In this document: positions 8,737 through 17,669 of the stretch, in pieces
How the letters are laid out: the number at the start of each line of letters is the position of its first letter
Position numbering within the stretch: the first letter of the stretch is position 1
Assembly: GCF_947492365.1 (NCBI RefSeq)
Contig: NZ_CANLMB010000002.1
Coordinates: forward strand, 124,001 to 188,000
Length of the DNA: 64,000 nt
Direction of reading: 5' to 3'
From: an uncultured Erythrobacter sp.
GTDB lineage: Bacteria > Pseudomonadota > Alphaproteobacteria > Sphingomonadales > Sphingomonadaceae
Made by a program: the position numbers and the translations under genes
The notes under the pieces: model-generated
Database searches by the model: none
What the model saw: the letters and a program-made list of their open reading frames with translations, nothing else
Told to the model about the DNA's origin: nothing

Positions 8737-10982
8737 TGATCGACAAGAACTTGCGACCCTTTGTGGTCTTTGCCGAGGAAGAGCTGCTGATTGCCCTGCG
8801 CAAGATCAGCGATAATCGCCGCGGCGCGGTGCTGTGCGTCTCGCAGTCAGGGCGGCTCGAAGGGGTGCTAACCGATGGCGACGTGCGCCGCTGGCTGATC
8901 GAATCCGCCCAATTCGATTTTGACGTCAGCGCGTTGCAGGTCGCCAATACCGGCTTCACCGCCGCGCGCGAAGGCATGTCCGAGGGCGAGATCGAGGCGA
9001 TGTTCTCCGACCGGGTCAGCTTTGTCCCGGTGCTCGATGCGCAGGACCGGGTGGTGGCGGTCGCGTGGAAAGATGCACGCACGATCACGATCGGCGAGCG
9101 CGCGATTGGGCGCGATGAGCCCTGCTATGTGATCGCAGAGATCGGCAACAACCATAATGGCAGCCTCGACCTTGCGAAAAAGCTGATCGACCTTGCCGCC
9201 GAAGCCGGAGCCGATTGCGCCAAGTTCCAGATGCGCGACATGGCCTCGCTCTACAAGAATGATGGCAGCGCCAGCGACGACAGCGCCGATCTGGGGGCGC
9301 AATACACGCTCGATTTGCTGGCGCGGATGCAGCTTTCCAATGATGAGATGATCGAGGCTTTCGACCACTGCAAAAGCGCCGGCATCCAGCCGCTTTGCAC
9401 GCCGTGGGACGAAGCCAGCCTCGCCGTGCTCGAGGATTACGGCATGCCCGCCTACAAGCTCGCATCGGCTGACCTCACCAATCACGAATTGCTCAGCGCG
9501 ATGGCGCGCACAGGCAAGGTGCTGATCTGCTCGACCGGCATGTCGACCCAGGCCGAGATCGAGGATGCGGTCGCGGTCCTGCGGCCCCACGCCGCGCCCT
9601 ATGTGCTGCTCCACTGCAACTCGACCTATCCCGCGCCGTTCAAGGACATCAACCTCGCCTTCATGGACACTTTGGGCAAGTATTCGAACGGGCTGGTCGG
9701 ATATTCAGGGCACGAACGCGGATTCCACGTGCCGGTCGCTGCGGTCGCGCGCGGGGCCAAGGTGGTGGAGAAGCACTTCACCATCGACAGGGGGATGGAG
9801 GGCAACGATCACCGCGTTAGCCTGCTTCCTGATGAGCTGCGCGCCATGGTCGAACAGATCCGCGAGGTCGAAGCGGCGATGGGCACCAATGCACCGCGCA
9901 TGGTGACGCAGGGCGAGATGATGAACCGCGAAGTGCTTGCAAAAAGCGTCGTCGCCGCGCGCCCGATTGCGGCAGGCGCAGTGCTTTGCGAAGAGGATCT
10001 CGCGGTGCGCAGCCCTGGTCAGGGCCTGCCGCCCTACCGCCTCAAAGAGCTGATCGGTCGGCCTGCCAAACAGGCCATGAAACCCGGCGACTTTTTCTAC
10101 CCCAGCGATCTCGAAGACGGGCGCAGCAGCGCGCGGCCCTATCGGTTCAACCGCCGCTTTGGCGTGCCGGTGCGCTATCACGATTTCGAACGCATGGCCG
10201 AGGCGAGCAATCTCGACCTCGTTGAATTCCACTTCTCCTACAAAGACCTCGAAGTGGACATCGCCAAGGCGCTGGGCGGGCGCAAATTCGACATCGAACT
10301 GGTGGTCCACGCGCCAGAGCTTTTCGCGGGCGATCATGTGCTCGACCTGTGCTCACCCGATGCCGATTACCGCGCGCATTCGATCGCCGAATTGCAGCGT
10401 GTGATCGACGTGACGCGCGAGCTTGCCAAACACTTTGCCGATCACGGTCCGGTGCCGATCATCACCAATGTCGGCGGCTTCAGCGCAGACCGCGCTTTGC
10501 CCGAGGCGCAGAAGCCGGAAATGTATGCGCTGGTGGCCGAGGCCATCGCCTCGCTCGACTGCGACGGGGTCGAGATCATCCCGCAGACCATGCCGCCCTA
10601 TCCGTGGCATTTCGGCGGGCAGCGGTTCCACAACCTCTTCATGCAAGCCGACGAGATCGCGGAATATTGCAAGGCCAACAGCGCCCGCATTTGCCTCGAC
10701 ATCTCGCACAGCGCGCTCGCGGCGACGCATGCGCGCGCCAGTTTCAAGCAATTCCTCGAAACCGTTGGTCCGTTCACCCGCCACCTGCATGTGGTCGATG
10801 CAGAGGGTGTCGATGGCGAAGGCCTGCAAATCGGCGAAGGCTCGATCGACTTTGCGATGGTCGCCGACGTACTCGACCGCACCGCCCCCGACGCCAGCTT
10901 CATCCCCGAAATCTGGCAGGGACACAAGGATAGCGGCGCGGGTTTCTGGACCGCGCTCGACCGGTTGGAAACATGTTTCTAG
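8733..10982 (+). CDS. CBS-NeuB-SAF-TIM-barrel fusion: nonulosonic acid synthase with sugar-isomerase-like C-terminus
   Basis: At 749 residues this is about twice the usual length of a NeuB-type synthase. Residues 1-118 resemble a CBS-domain pair (GAVLCVSQSGRLEGVLTDGD). Residues 128-385 are the NeuB domain, with IAEIGNNHNG, AKFQ, YKLASAD, STGM and EKHFT motifs; it should condense phosphoenolpyruvate with an N-acyl hexosamine. Residues 402-460 are the SAF/antifreeze-like domain. Residues 470-749 look like a xylose-isomerase/AP-endonuclease-2-type TIM barrel, with possible metal ligands His526, Glu614, Asp656, His659, His684/686 and Glu726. The ATG at 8733 overlaps the upstream stop. The CBS pair may sense a nucleotide, and the barrel may isomerise a substrate or product; both roles are inference. 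Confidence 0.85.
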   Translation: MMIDKNLRPFVVFAEEELLIALRKISDNRRGAVLCVSQSGRLEGVLTDGDVRRWLIESAQFDFDVSALQVANTGFTAAREGMSEGEIEAMFSDRVSFVPVLDAQDRVVAVAWKDARTITIGERAIGRDEPCYVIAEIGNNHNGSLDLAKKLIDLAAEAGADCAKFQMRDMASLYKNDGSASDDSADLGAQYTLDLLARMQLSNDEMIEAFDHCKSAGIQPLCTPWDEASLAVLEDYGMPAYKLASADLTNHELLSAMARTGKVLICSTGMSTQAEIEDAVAVLRPHAAPYVLLHCNSTYPAPFKDINLAFMDTLGKYSNGLVGYSGHERGFHVPVAAVARGAKVVEKHFTIDRGMEGNDHRVSLLPDELRAMVEQIREVEAAMGTNAPRMVTQGEMMNREVLAKSVVAARPIAAGAVLCEEDLAVRSPGQGLPPYRLKELIGRPAKQAMKPGDFFYPSDLEDGRSSARPYRFNRRFGVPVRYHDFERMAEASNLDLVEFHFSYKDLEVDIAKALGGRKFDIELVVHAPELFAGDHVLDLCSPDADYRAHSIAELQRVIDVTRELAKHFADHGPVPIITNVGGFSADRALPEAQKPEMYALVAEAIASLDCDGVEIIPQTMPPYPWHFGGQRFHNLFMQADEIAEYCKANSARICLDISHSALAATHARASFKQFLETVGPFTRHLHVVDAEGVDGEGLQIGEGSIDFAMVADVLDRTAPDASFIPEIWQGHKDSGAGFWTALDRLETCF

Positions 10983-12388
10983 GCGACATCCCTCCCCGCC
11001 GGATCGGCCTGGTGGTCGATCATCCGCAGCGCGACCTCGATGGGCTGTGCCTGGTCGCGCAATTGCTCGCCGAGCGCGGGCATGAGACGGTGTTGCTGCC
11101 GTTCTACACCCAGCATTTCGACCTCCCCAATGTCGCGCTCGATGCGATTGTGCTGAACTATGTCCGGCCTGCCAATCTGGCACTGGCAAAGGCGGCCGCC
11201 GCGCGCGGGATCGCGCTGGTGGTGCTCGACACCGAAGGCGGGCTGATCCCCGAAAATGGCCCGACATCGGCCAAGGGCATTGCGCGCTTCCTGCGCTCAT
11301 CCGGGCTCGACATGCAGCTGGCGCTCTACCTGTTCTGGGGTGAGCATCTGCGCGAGACTATTGCCGCCGAAACGCGGCTCGATCCGCAGCGATTGATCGT
11401 CACAGGATGCCCGCGTTTTGATCTGTCGCAGCCCAGTTACAGCCGCGCCCAGTTCAGAAAGGATCGCGTGCTGGTCAACACCAATTTCCCTGTTGCCAAT
11501 CCCGCCCATAGCGGCGGCTCTTCGACCGATGCGAAGGCGATGGGCAGTGTCGGCTTCAGCGAGAGAGAAATCGCCGATCTGGCGATGATAGTGCGCGAGG
11601 CGATGGATAACATGATTGAGGCGGTGCGCGCGCTCGCTTGCGCCCGGCCAAAGCTGCACTTTGCCATCCGCCCTCACCCCTTCGAGCGTGCCGAGCCTTA
11701 CAAACGAGCCTTCGCCGACCTCGCCAATGTCAGCATTGAGCGCGAAGGCACAGCCATGGAAGCGCTCGCCGGATCGCGGTGCCTGCTCCACATCAATTGC
11801 ACCACCGCGATTGAGGCTGTCCTGACCAACGTGCCGCCGATCTCGCTCGATTTCGTCAATTCGGACAGGTTGGAGGCGATGGCCCGCTTGCCATCGCAGA
11901 TCAGCCATCGCGCAGGGCATCTGGAGGCGGCATTGAACCTGATCGACAGGGCCGAGACACTGCCGCCGGGGCAAGCGCATGATTGCATCACGCCGTTCTT
12001 TGGCGCGCTCGATGGCAAGGCCGCGATCCGCGCTGCGGAGGTCCTGGCCAGTGCGCCGCTTCCCTCATCGGCGGGGAGCGAACGCCAACCGCTGCGGCGG
12101 CGCATCACCGCAAGTCTAGGTGCCGCCATCGGGTCGAGCGCAATCGAGGATCTGCGCCGCAAATTCAGTCCTGCCCGCAGCGCGAAGAGCTTCTCAGCCG
12201 AAGAAGTGCGCCGCCGGATCGAGCGCCTGGCCCGCGCCCACGGACAAGATCCCGCCAAAGTGGATCAGTTACGCTCGGGGCTGGGATTGCCAATCGAAGC
12301 GCTCAAACTTAGCCCTAGCCCTTCCCGCGAGGCGCATGAATTCAATGCCTTCGGCCCAAACGAGGACCCCCAGAATGCTAGACGGTAA
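10973..12388 (+). CDS. Surface carbohydrate biosynthesis protein, putative GT-B glycosyltransferase
   Basis: The 471-residue protein starts with a Rossmann-like strand (RIGLVVDHPQRD) and includes RLIVTGCPRFDLS, FAIRPHPFE and LHINCTTAIEAV stretches. These resemble the surface-carbohydrate-biosynthesis and Capsule_synth-like families, in which RPHP and a Ser/Thr-rich nucleotide-binding loop recur. A donor-sugar transfer role is likely but not proven; no UDP-sugar hydrolase or epimerase signature of the PseG or NeuC type is seen. The C-terminal 120 residues are less hydrophobic and contain basic helices. The ATG overlaps the end of the synthase fusion by 10 bases, and its own end overlaps pseB by 14 bases, so it is translated within the same operon as the CMP-sugar genes. 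Confidence 0.65.
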   Translation: MFLGDIPPRRIGLVVDHPQRDLDGLCLVAQLLAERGHETVLLPFYTQHFDLPNVALDAIVLNYVRPANLALAKAAAARGIALVVLDTEGGLIPENGPTSAKGIARFLRSSGLDMQLALYLFWGEHLRETIAAETRLDPQRLIVTGCPRFDLSQPSYSRAQFRKDRVLVNTNFPVANPAHSGGSSTDAKAMGSVGFSEREIADLAMIVREAMDNMIEAVRALACARPKLHFAIRPHPFERAEPYKRAFADLANVSIEREGTAMEALAGSRCLLHINCTTAIEAVLTNVPPISLDFVNSDRLEAMARLPSQISHRAGHLEAALNLIDRAETLPPGQAHDCITPFFGALDGKAAIRAAEVLASAPLPSSAGSERQPLRRRITASLGAAIGSSAIEDLRRKFSPARSAKSFSAEEVRRRIERLARAHGQDPAKVDQLRSGLGLPIEALKLSPSPSREAHEFNAFGPNEDPQNARR

Positions 12389-13496
12389 ATCCCTATTGAT
12401 CACAGGCGGAACCGGTTCTTTCGGTAAGGCGTTTGTGCGGCGGGTACTCGAAGAATATCCTAAGATTGCCCGTCTCGTGATCTTCTCGCGCGACGAGCTG
12501 AAACAGTTCGAGATGCAGCAGGAATTCTCTCCGCAAGAACACCGGGCCTTGCGATATTTCCTCGGTGATGTGCGCGATGAGGCGCGGGTGCGACGGGCGA
12601 TGCAAGGGATCGATTATGTCGTGCACGCGGCCGCGCTCAAACAAGTGCCCGCGGCCGAATACAATCCGTTCGAATGCATCAAGACAAATGTTCTGGGCGC
12701 GCAAAATGTGATCGAGGCTTGCCTTGACGCTGGCGTCAGCCGCGTGGTCGCGCTCTCGACCGACAAGGCCGCAGCCCCGGCCAATCTCTACGGCGCGACT
12801 AAGCTGTGTTCGGACAAGCTGTTTGTCGCCGCCAACAATATCCGTGGCAGCCGCAACTTGCGCTTCTCAGTCGTCCGATACGGCAATGTCATGGGCTCAC
12901 GCGGGTCGGTGATCCCGTTCTTTCTGGCGCGTAAGGACAGCGGAACCCTGCCCATCACCGATGAGCGGATGACCCGGTTCAACATCTCGCTCGCCGAAGG
13001 TGTCGACATGGTGATGTGGTCTCTGGGTCACGCAAAAGGCGGCGAGATTTTCGTGCCCAAGATCCCCTCCTACCGGATCGGTGACGTGGCCGAAGCGATT
13101 GCGCCTGAGGCTGAAAAGACAATTGTCGGTATCCGTCCAGGCGAGAAGATTCATGAAGAGATGATCACGTCGAGCGACAGTTTCTCTACCGTCGATATGG
13201 GCCGCTATTACGCGATCCTGCCCGCCGGCGGAGAGGAGATCGTCGCGCAATATTGCGCAGAGAATGGCGGCGAGCCGGTGAAGCCGGGCTTTGTCTATAA
13301 TAGCGGAACCAATCCCGACTTCCTCTCGGTAGAACAGCTGCGTGAACTGATTGCAGATGAACAGTCTGGTGCCGCGCCTCCACGCCCGATGATGCAGGCA
13401 ATCGCGCGCAAGCCCGCTGGGCAGCCCGGCGCGAATGGTGCGCGCGCGACCAACGGATCGGCCACGATAATGCCGGTCAGCGCGACTGCGAATTGA
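12375..13496 (+). CDS. pseB: UDP-N-acetylglucosamine 4,6-dehydratase (inverting), PseB
   Basis: PseB carries out the first step of pseudaminic acid synthesis: UDP-GlcNAc is dehydrated and epimerised at C5 to the 4-keto-6-deoxy-L-arabino sugar. The 373-residue protein is a short, soluble SDR with NAD-binding GGTGSFG at residues 11-17 and an active-site stretch STDKAAAPANLYGATK (Thr129, Lys131, Tyr139, Lys143). It has the FlaA1/PseB-type motif RYGNVMGSRGSVIPFF. It lacks the membrane domain of the CapD-type enzyme at 237. The C-terminal 40 residues are a low-complexity extension. The ATG at 12375 overlaps the upstream gene and is followed directly by pseC. Confidence 0.95.
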   Translation: MLDGKSLLITGGTGSFGKAFVRRVLEEYPKIARLVIFSRDELKQFEMQQEFSPQEHRALRYFLGDVRDEARVRRAMQGIDYVVHAAALKQVPAAEYNPFECIKTNVLGAQNVIEACLDAGVSRVVALSTDKAAAPANLYGATKLCSDKLFVAANNIRGSRNLRFSVVRYGNVMGSRGSVIPFFLARKDSGTLPITDERMTRFNISLAEGVDMVMWSLGHAKGGEIFVPKIPSYRIGDVAEAIAPEAEKTIVGIRPGEKIHEEMITSSDSFSTVDMGRYYAILPAGGEEIVAQYCAENGGEPVKPGFVYNSGTNPDFLSVEQLRELIADEQSGAAPPRPMMQAIARKPAGQPGANGARATNGSATIMPVSATAN

Positions 13497-13510
13497 TTGA
13501 TTGCCGGCCA

Positions 13511-14722
13511 ATGCAAAAGGTCGCCAGCCTCGACACTTTACCCGCCGGCGAAACTGACCCCGGCAACAGCCATATCCCCTATAGCCGCCAGCAAATCGGC
13601 GCGGCTGATATTGCGGCTGTCACTGATGTTCTGACCTCGGATTACCTGACGCAGGGGCCCGCAGGACCAGCCTTCGAAACCGCCTTTGCCGCCCGCCATG
13701 CGGTTGCCCATGCTGTCGCGGTGTCGAATGCGACGGCGGCGCTGCACATTGGTTGTATGGCTCTAGGGATCGGGCCGGGAAGCCGGGTGTGGACCAGCCC
13801 GATCAGCTTTGTCGCCAGCGCCAATTGCGCGCTTTTTTGCGGCGCGCAGGTCGATTTCGTCGATATCGATCCGGCAACGCGCAACATGTCCGTCGAAGCC
13901 TTGCGTGCAAAACTCGAACTGGCCGAGGCCAAGGGGACGCTGCCCGACCTGCTGATCCCGGTGGATTTCGCCGGGTTTCCTTGCGACCTCGCCGAGATGC
14001 GGTCGCTGGCCGACCTCTATGGCTTTCGAATCTTGCAAGATGCCAGCCATGCAACCGGAGCCGAATATCGCGGATCACCGGTCGGCAGCCACTATGCCGA
14101 TGCCTGTGTCTTCAGCTTTCATGCCGTCAAGATTGTAACAGCTGCCGAAGGGGGCATGATCGTCACGCAAGATGATGCCCTCGCCGAGCGGCTGCGCCTG
14201 CTGCGTTCTCACGGCGTCACTCGCGATCCCGACGTCATGGAACGTCCGGACGAGGGGGCGTGGCACTACGAACAGACGGCGCTTGGTTACAATTACCGGC
14301 TCACAGATCTGCAGGCAGCCCTGGGCCTGTCGCAATTGCGGCAGATGGATGAATGGCGCAGCGCTCGCGCAGAACTGGCCGCGCGCTATGATCGGCTGTT
14401 TGCCGATGCGCCACTGCGCCTGCCCGCGCAGCAGCCGGATCGCAAATCCGCTTGGCACCTCTATGCCGTTGAGATCGATGCGGAGCGAGCGCCCCCGCGC
14501 AAGGCTGTGTTCGATGCAATGCGAGCAGCCAATATCGGGGTGAACGTCCATTACATCCCGATCCACACCCAACCCTATTATGCTCGCCTGGGCTTCTCCC
14601 AAGGCGATTTCCCAGCGGCAGAGGCCTATTACGCCCGGGCGCTTTCACTGCCGCTTTTCCCCGCATTGAGCGCCCAGCAGCAGGACCGGGTGGCCGATAC
14701 GCTGTTGAAGCTGGTGGAATAA
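13511..14722 (+). CDS. pseC: UDP-4-amino-4,6-dideoxy-N-acetyl-L-altrosamine transaminase, PseC
   Basis: This 403-residue enzyme is a DegT/DnrJ/EryC1-family, PLP-dependent sugar aminotransferase. It contains IPYSRQQIG at the start, VSNATAALH for phosphate binding, LQDASHATGA and the Schiff-base lysine in SFHAVKIVTAAEGG (about Lys207). It transfers the amino group of glutamate to C4 of the PseB product, giving the 4-amino sugar used by PseH. The ATG at 13511 is preferred; a TTG at 13493 overlaps the pseB stop and would add six residues. The gene lies between pseB and pseF, matching the pathway order seen in many pseudaminic acid clusters. Confidence 0.94.
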   Translation: MQKVASLDTLPAGETDPGNSHIPYSRQQIGAADIAAVTDVLTSDYLTQGPAGPAFETAFAARHAVAHAVAVSNATAALHIGCMALGIGPGSRVWTSPISFVASANCALFCGAQVDFVDIDPATRNMSVEALRAKLELAEAKGTLPDLLIPVDFAGFPCDLAEMRSLADLYGFRILQDASHATGAEYRGSPVGSHYADACVFSFHAVKIVTAAEGGMIVTQDDALAERLRLLRSHGVTRDPDVMERPDEGAWHYEQTALGYNYRLTDLQAALGLSQLRQMDEWRSARAELAARYDRLFADAPLRLPAQQPDRKSAWHLYAVEIDAERAPPRKAVFDAMRAANIGVNVHYIPIHTQPYYARLGFSQGDFPAAEAYYARALSLPLFPALSAQQQDRVADTLLKLVE

Positions 14723-14726
14723 GGCG

Positions 14727-15434
14727 GTGGGCGGAAATCTCGCGATTATCCCCGCGCGCGGCGGCAGCAAGCGGATCGCGCGCAAGAACATCCGCCACTT
14801 CGCCGGACGTCCGATCCTGTGCTGGAGCATCGAGATCGCACAGAAAAGCGGCTTGTTCGACCAGATCATGGTCAGCACCGATGACGAGGAGATCGCAGAG
14901 GTTGCGCGCGAGGCGGGCGCCGAGGTGCCGTTCATGCGCTCGGGCGAGGCGGCCGATGACCACGCCCCGATTGCAACGGTCTTGCGCGAGGTGATCGGCA
15001 GCTATTCCGCAAACGACCGAATCTTTGACCGGATTTGCTGCCTGTTCGCCACCGCCCCCTTCATCGAGGCGGAGGATTTGAAAGCGGGGTTTGACCTGCT
15101 CGACAATAGCGAATTCGAAGTCGTTATCCCCGTCGCGCGCTTTGCCTATCCGATCCAGCGCAGCCTCTCGCGAAGCGGGGCCGGGCGGGTGCTGCTCAAT
15201 CATCCCGAGCACGCCGACACACGCTCACAGGATCTGGCCGAGGCCTATCACGATGCCGGTCAATGGATCTGGCTCAATCCGGCCTACCTCTCTCGCGTGC
15301 AGCCACTGCTAGGCCCGGCCACCGGCTCGGTCGTTATCGACTCAAGCCGGGTCGAGGATATCGACACCGAAGAAGACTGGCGCCGCGCCCAGTGGAAATT
15401 TGAACGGCTGCAACAAGAAGAAGCCACGCTGTGA
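14727..15434 (+). CDS. pseF: Pseudaminic acid cytidylyltransferase, PseF
   Basis: The 235-residue protein has the CMP-sugar synthetase signature IIPARGGSKRIARKN and the PseF-specific segments FAGRPILCWSI, FMRSGEAADDHAPI and LNPAYLSR. It activates pseudaminic acid with CTP, giving CMP-pseudaminate, the donor for glycosyltransferases. The start is GTG at 14727 with AAGGCG just upstream, four bases after the pseC stop. Its end overlaps the pseH start (GTGA). It is clearly distinct from the cytidylyltransferase at 8053, which lacks the PseF-type insert. Confidence 0.93.
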   Translation: MGGNLAIIPARGGSKRIARKNIRHFAGRPILCWSIEIAQKSGLFDQIMVSTDDEEIAEVAREAGAEVPFMRSGEAADDHAPIATVLREVIGSYSANDRIFDRICCLFATAPFIEAEDLKAGFDLLDNSEFEVVIPVARFAYPIQRSLSRSGAGRVLLNHPEHADTRSQDLAEAYHDAGQWIWLNPAYLSRVQPLLGPATGSVVIDSSRVEDIDTEEDWRRAQWKFERLQQEEATL

Positions 15435-16069
15435 CGCGGCTTTATCAGCGCCTGCCCGCGCTCGAGGCCAGCTTGAACGGCTATTCACTGCGCTGCGTTC
15501 AGGATACCGATATCGAAGCGATCCGCCGATGGCGCAACGCGCAGATGGAGGTGCTACGCCAAGCCGCGCCGATTTCATCGCTTGAGCAGGAGCAATATTT
15601 CGCGCGCACGATCTGGCCGCAAATGGAACTCGAGCGACCCCGGACCATTCTGGCCGCGATCCTGCAAGGCGATCGTGCGATTGGCTATGGCGGTCTCGTC
15701 CACTGCGCATGGGAGCATAAGCGGGCAGAGATCTCGGCCTTGTTCGCGCCAGAAATCGCCCGTGATCGCTCCGCCTATCGCGCCGCCTTGTTGGCCTTTC
15801 TGGAGATGATCCGCGAGACCGGATTTATGAGGCTGGGCTTTAACCGCCTGACTCTGGAGACCTACGATATCAGACCGTTTCATATCGGCGTTCTGGAAGA
15901 GGCCGGTTTCCAGCTTGAAGGGCGGCTGCGCGACCATGTGGTGATCGACGGAAAGGCAACCGACAGCCTGCTTCATGCCGCTTTGGCGAAAGATCAGCAG
16001 GCGGCAGGTGGGCGGATCACCTCATGCGCGACCCGTTCGATCCGCGTGCCGGCAACGGGCGGAGTGTAG
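15431..16069 (+). CDS. pseH: GNAT N-acetyltransferase PseH-like
   Basis: PseH acetylates the 4-amino group of the PseC product from acetyl-CoA. The protein has the GNAT fold pattern: an N-terminal IRRWRNAQMEVLRQAAPIS segment typical of PseH, a central YGGLVHCAWEHKRAEISA strand, and FNRLTLETYDIRPFHIGVLEEAGF as the acetyl-CoA-binding helix-strand part. The GTG start overlaps the pseF stop. At 212 residues it is about 30 longer than usual. The extra C-terminal residues are encoded antisense to the end of the ATP-grasp gene (76-base convergent overlap), which suggests that the ancestral stop was lost. Confidence 0.85.
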   Translation: MTRLYQRLPALEASLNGYSLRCVQDTDIEAIRRWRNAQMEVLRQAAPISSLEQEQYFARTIWPQMELERPRTILAAILQGDRAIGYGGLVHCAWEHKRAEISALFAPEIARDRSAYRAALLAFLEMIRETGFMRLGFNRLTLETYDIRPFHIGVLEEAGFQLEGRLRDHVVIDGKATDSLLHAALAKDQQAAGGRITSCATRSIRVPATGGV

Positions 16070-16950
16070 GCTCCGACATCAAGGCCCAGCCGCGCTTTGA
16101 TCGCCCAAATTGCGTCGGTGAAACCCAGCCGGTGGCGAAAGCCCACAGTGCTCGAAAACCTCGGGTTGATCTCGAATATGACGGGCGTGCCCGCATCCAT
16201 CCGCAGCTGAATATTGATCGACCCTTCCAAGTCGAGCGCCTCGGCCACTTGCTCGCATGCGAGGGTCAGGCGCGCATCATGCACCACCTCACCCCTGCCG
16301 GTCAGGCCGCCCTGAAGGCGCCTGCGAAAACAGAGCGAGCGCGTTGCCTTCGCACCAAAACGCGCGACACCGCACGTATACTCGCTTGCCTCGTCCTTGA
16401 GCCAGCGCTGCCACAGATTGCCGCGATAGTCGCCGGCAAGCGCGTCAAACTCACCCCGCGCGACAAAGCGCAGACCCTTGCTGCCCTGCCCGCTGCGCGG
16501 TTTGATAATGCAGTCAAAATGGCCCGGCTCGTCCTCGCCCACGATCCCGCTTTCGGGCACCGCCAGCCCCGCCTGACCAAGCACCTGCGCCGTCACCAGC
16601 TTGTCCAAACCTGTGCGAACCGCCGTGGCATTGGCGCTGATGATCGCAGCGCCCGCTAGCTCACCTGCAAGCATATCTTCCGCGCTCAACCGGGCCAATT
16701 CGGCCTCGGCAAGCGGGATCACATGGCGCGCGCCGGTCACAGCGATCAGCGATTCGAGCGCGGCGAGAAAATCAGGTGCATCGGCGCGCGGCAAAGTGTG
16801 AAAGCTATCGACAAACTCCGCCCCCACTGCGCCCGCGTCGCAATCCGCGCCTATGATCGCGGCGCCGGGCAAGGCTTCGCGCAGCACTCTGGCCAGCGCG
16901 ATTCCGATGTCGCCGCCTGCGCCAGTCAACAAGATCGGGCCTGCGATCAC
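15994..16950 (-). CDS. ATP-grasp protein of the carbamoyl-phosphate-synthase/PylC-like group
   Basis: The 318-residue protein starts with a Rossmann-type strand-loop (ILLTGAGGDIGIALARVL) and continues into an ATP-grasp domain. Visible landmarks are IIKPRSGQGSKGLRFV (the ATP-binding lysine and glycine-rich loop), SEYTCGV, and INIQLRMDAGTPVIFEINPRFSSTV, which carries the Mg-binding Glu and Asn. Such enzymes ligate a carboxylate to an amine or similar nucleophile using ATP. The substrate here is unknown. The start is GTG at 16950, overlapping the stop of the metallophosphoesterase. It lies on the strand opposite to the pse genes that flank it, which suggests a tailoring role in the same glycan pathway. 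The role is inference. Confidence 0.75.
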   Translation of the reverse strand: MIAGPILLTGAGGDIGIALARVLREALPGAAIIGADCDAGAVGAEFVDSFHTLPRADAPDFLAALESLIAVTGARHVIPLAEAELARLSAEDMLAGELAGAAIISANATAVRTGLDKLVTAQVLGQAGLAVPESGIVGEDEPGHFDCIIKPRSGQGSKGLRFVARGEFDALAGDYRGNLWQRWLKDEASEYTCGVARFGAKATRSLCFRRRLQGGLTGRGEVVHDARLTLACEQVAEALDLEGSINIQLRMDAGTPVIFEINPRFSSTVGFRHRLGFTDAIWAIKARLGLDVGAYTPPVAGTRIERVAHEVIRPPAAC

Positions 16951-17669
16951 GCTTGCAGGCCCATGCGCTTGCGGGTGAGCGGATTGCTGAGCGCTTTCAG
17001 GCCCGGATCACGGCGGCGGCATTCGGCAAGCAGCCCATGGACCTGAAATTCGGTCCTGCGAAAAGCCGTTGCTCCGGTTTCGGCATGGAAGATCGCCCAT
17101 GACGCGAGCCCGCCAATATCGCGCGGTTGGCCGACCGATCCGGGGTTCAGGATTGCTGGCCCGCCCGCTCCAACCCGCATGAACGGATAATGCGTGTGGC
17201 CGAGCCAGATTGCGTCGGCGTCAACGCCATGGGTCAGCCGGTCAAACCGCGCCGTCGGGGCATCGGGATAGATATAGGCGTCCGGATCAAAGGTCGCGCC
17301 ATGCGCGAGGTGGATGCGATACTCGCCCAAAGTGATGTCGCGGCTGACAGGGTGGGCGGCGAGCCAGTCCCATTCGGCCTGCCCCAACTGATCCAGCGCC
17401 GCGTCGATGGCCGAGCCATATTGGCCGCGATAGGCATCGCGCGCCGACGGGTCATCGCGCGCAGCAAGCGCCATCCGGTCGTGATTGCCCTGAATACCAA
17501 CGCAATCAAATGCGCTCAGCGCCTCGATCACGGCGCGCGGTTCGAAGTAATAGCCGACATAATCGCCCAGCAGGATGAGCCGCTCGATTCCCTCGGCGCG
17601 CACCTCTGCCAGAACGGCATCGAGCGCGTCGATATTGGCGTGGATGTCAGACAGAACCGCGACCTTCAT
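16947..17669 (-). CDS. Calcineurin-like metallophosphoesterase (YfcE/MJ0936-like)
   Basis: The 240-residue enzyme has the full two-metal motif set: VAVLSDIHAN near residues 3-12, LLGDYVGYYF near 37-46, GNHD near 64-67, and the later LAHGATF and WLGHTHYPF stretches followed by NPGSVGQPRD. It should hydrolyse a phosphomonoester or diester; the natural substrate is unknown. The start at 17669 shares ATGA with the stop of the SDR gene. An ATG 15 bases upstream at 17684 is possible but not supported by a better ribosome-binding site. It sits in a three-gene unit with the SDR and ATP-grasp genes, inserted antisense between pseH and pseI. Confidence 0.85.
   Translation of the reverse strand: MKVAVLSDIHANIDALDAVLAEVRAEGIERLILLGDYVGYYFEPRAVIEALSAFDCVGIQGNHDRMALAARDDPSARDAYRGQYGSAIDAALDQLGQAEWDWLAAHPVSRDITLGEYRIHLAHGATFDPDAYIYPDAPTARFDRLTHGVDADAIWLGHTHYPFMRVGAGGPAILNPGSVGQPRDIGGLASWAIFHAETGATAFRRTEFQVHGLLAECRRRDPGLKALSNPLTRKRMGLQA

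Noticed and set aside
16024..16659. Plus-strand frame of 211 codons opposite the ATP-grasp gene
   Set aside because: Antisense to a gene with intact ATP-binding motifs; Arg/His-rich and without recognisable domain.
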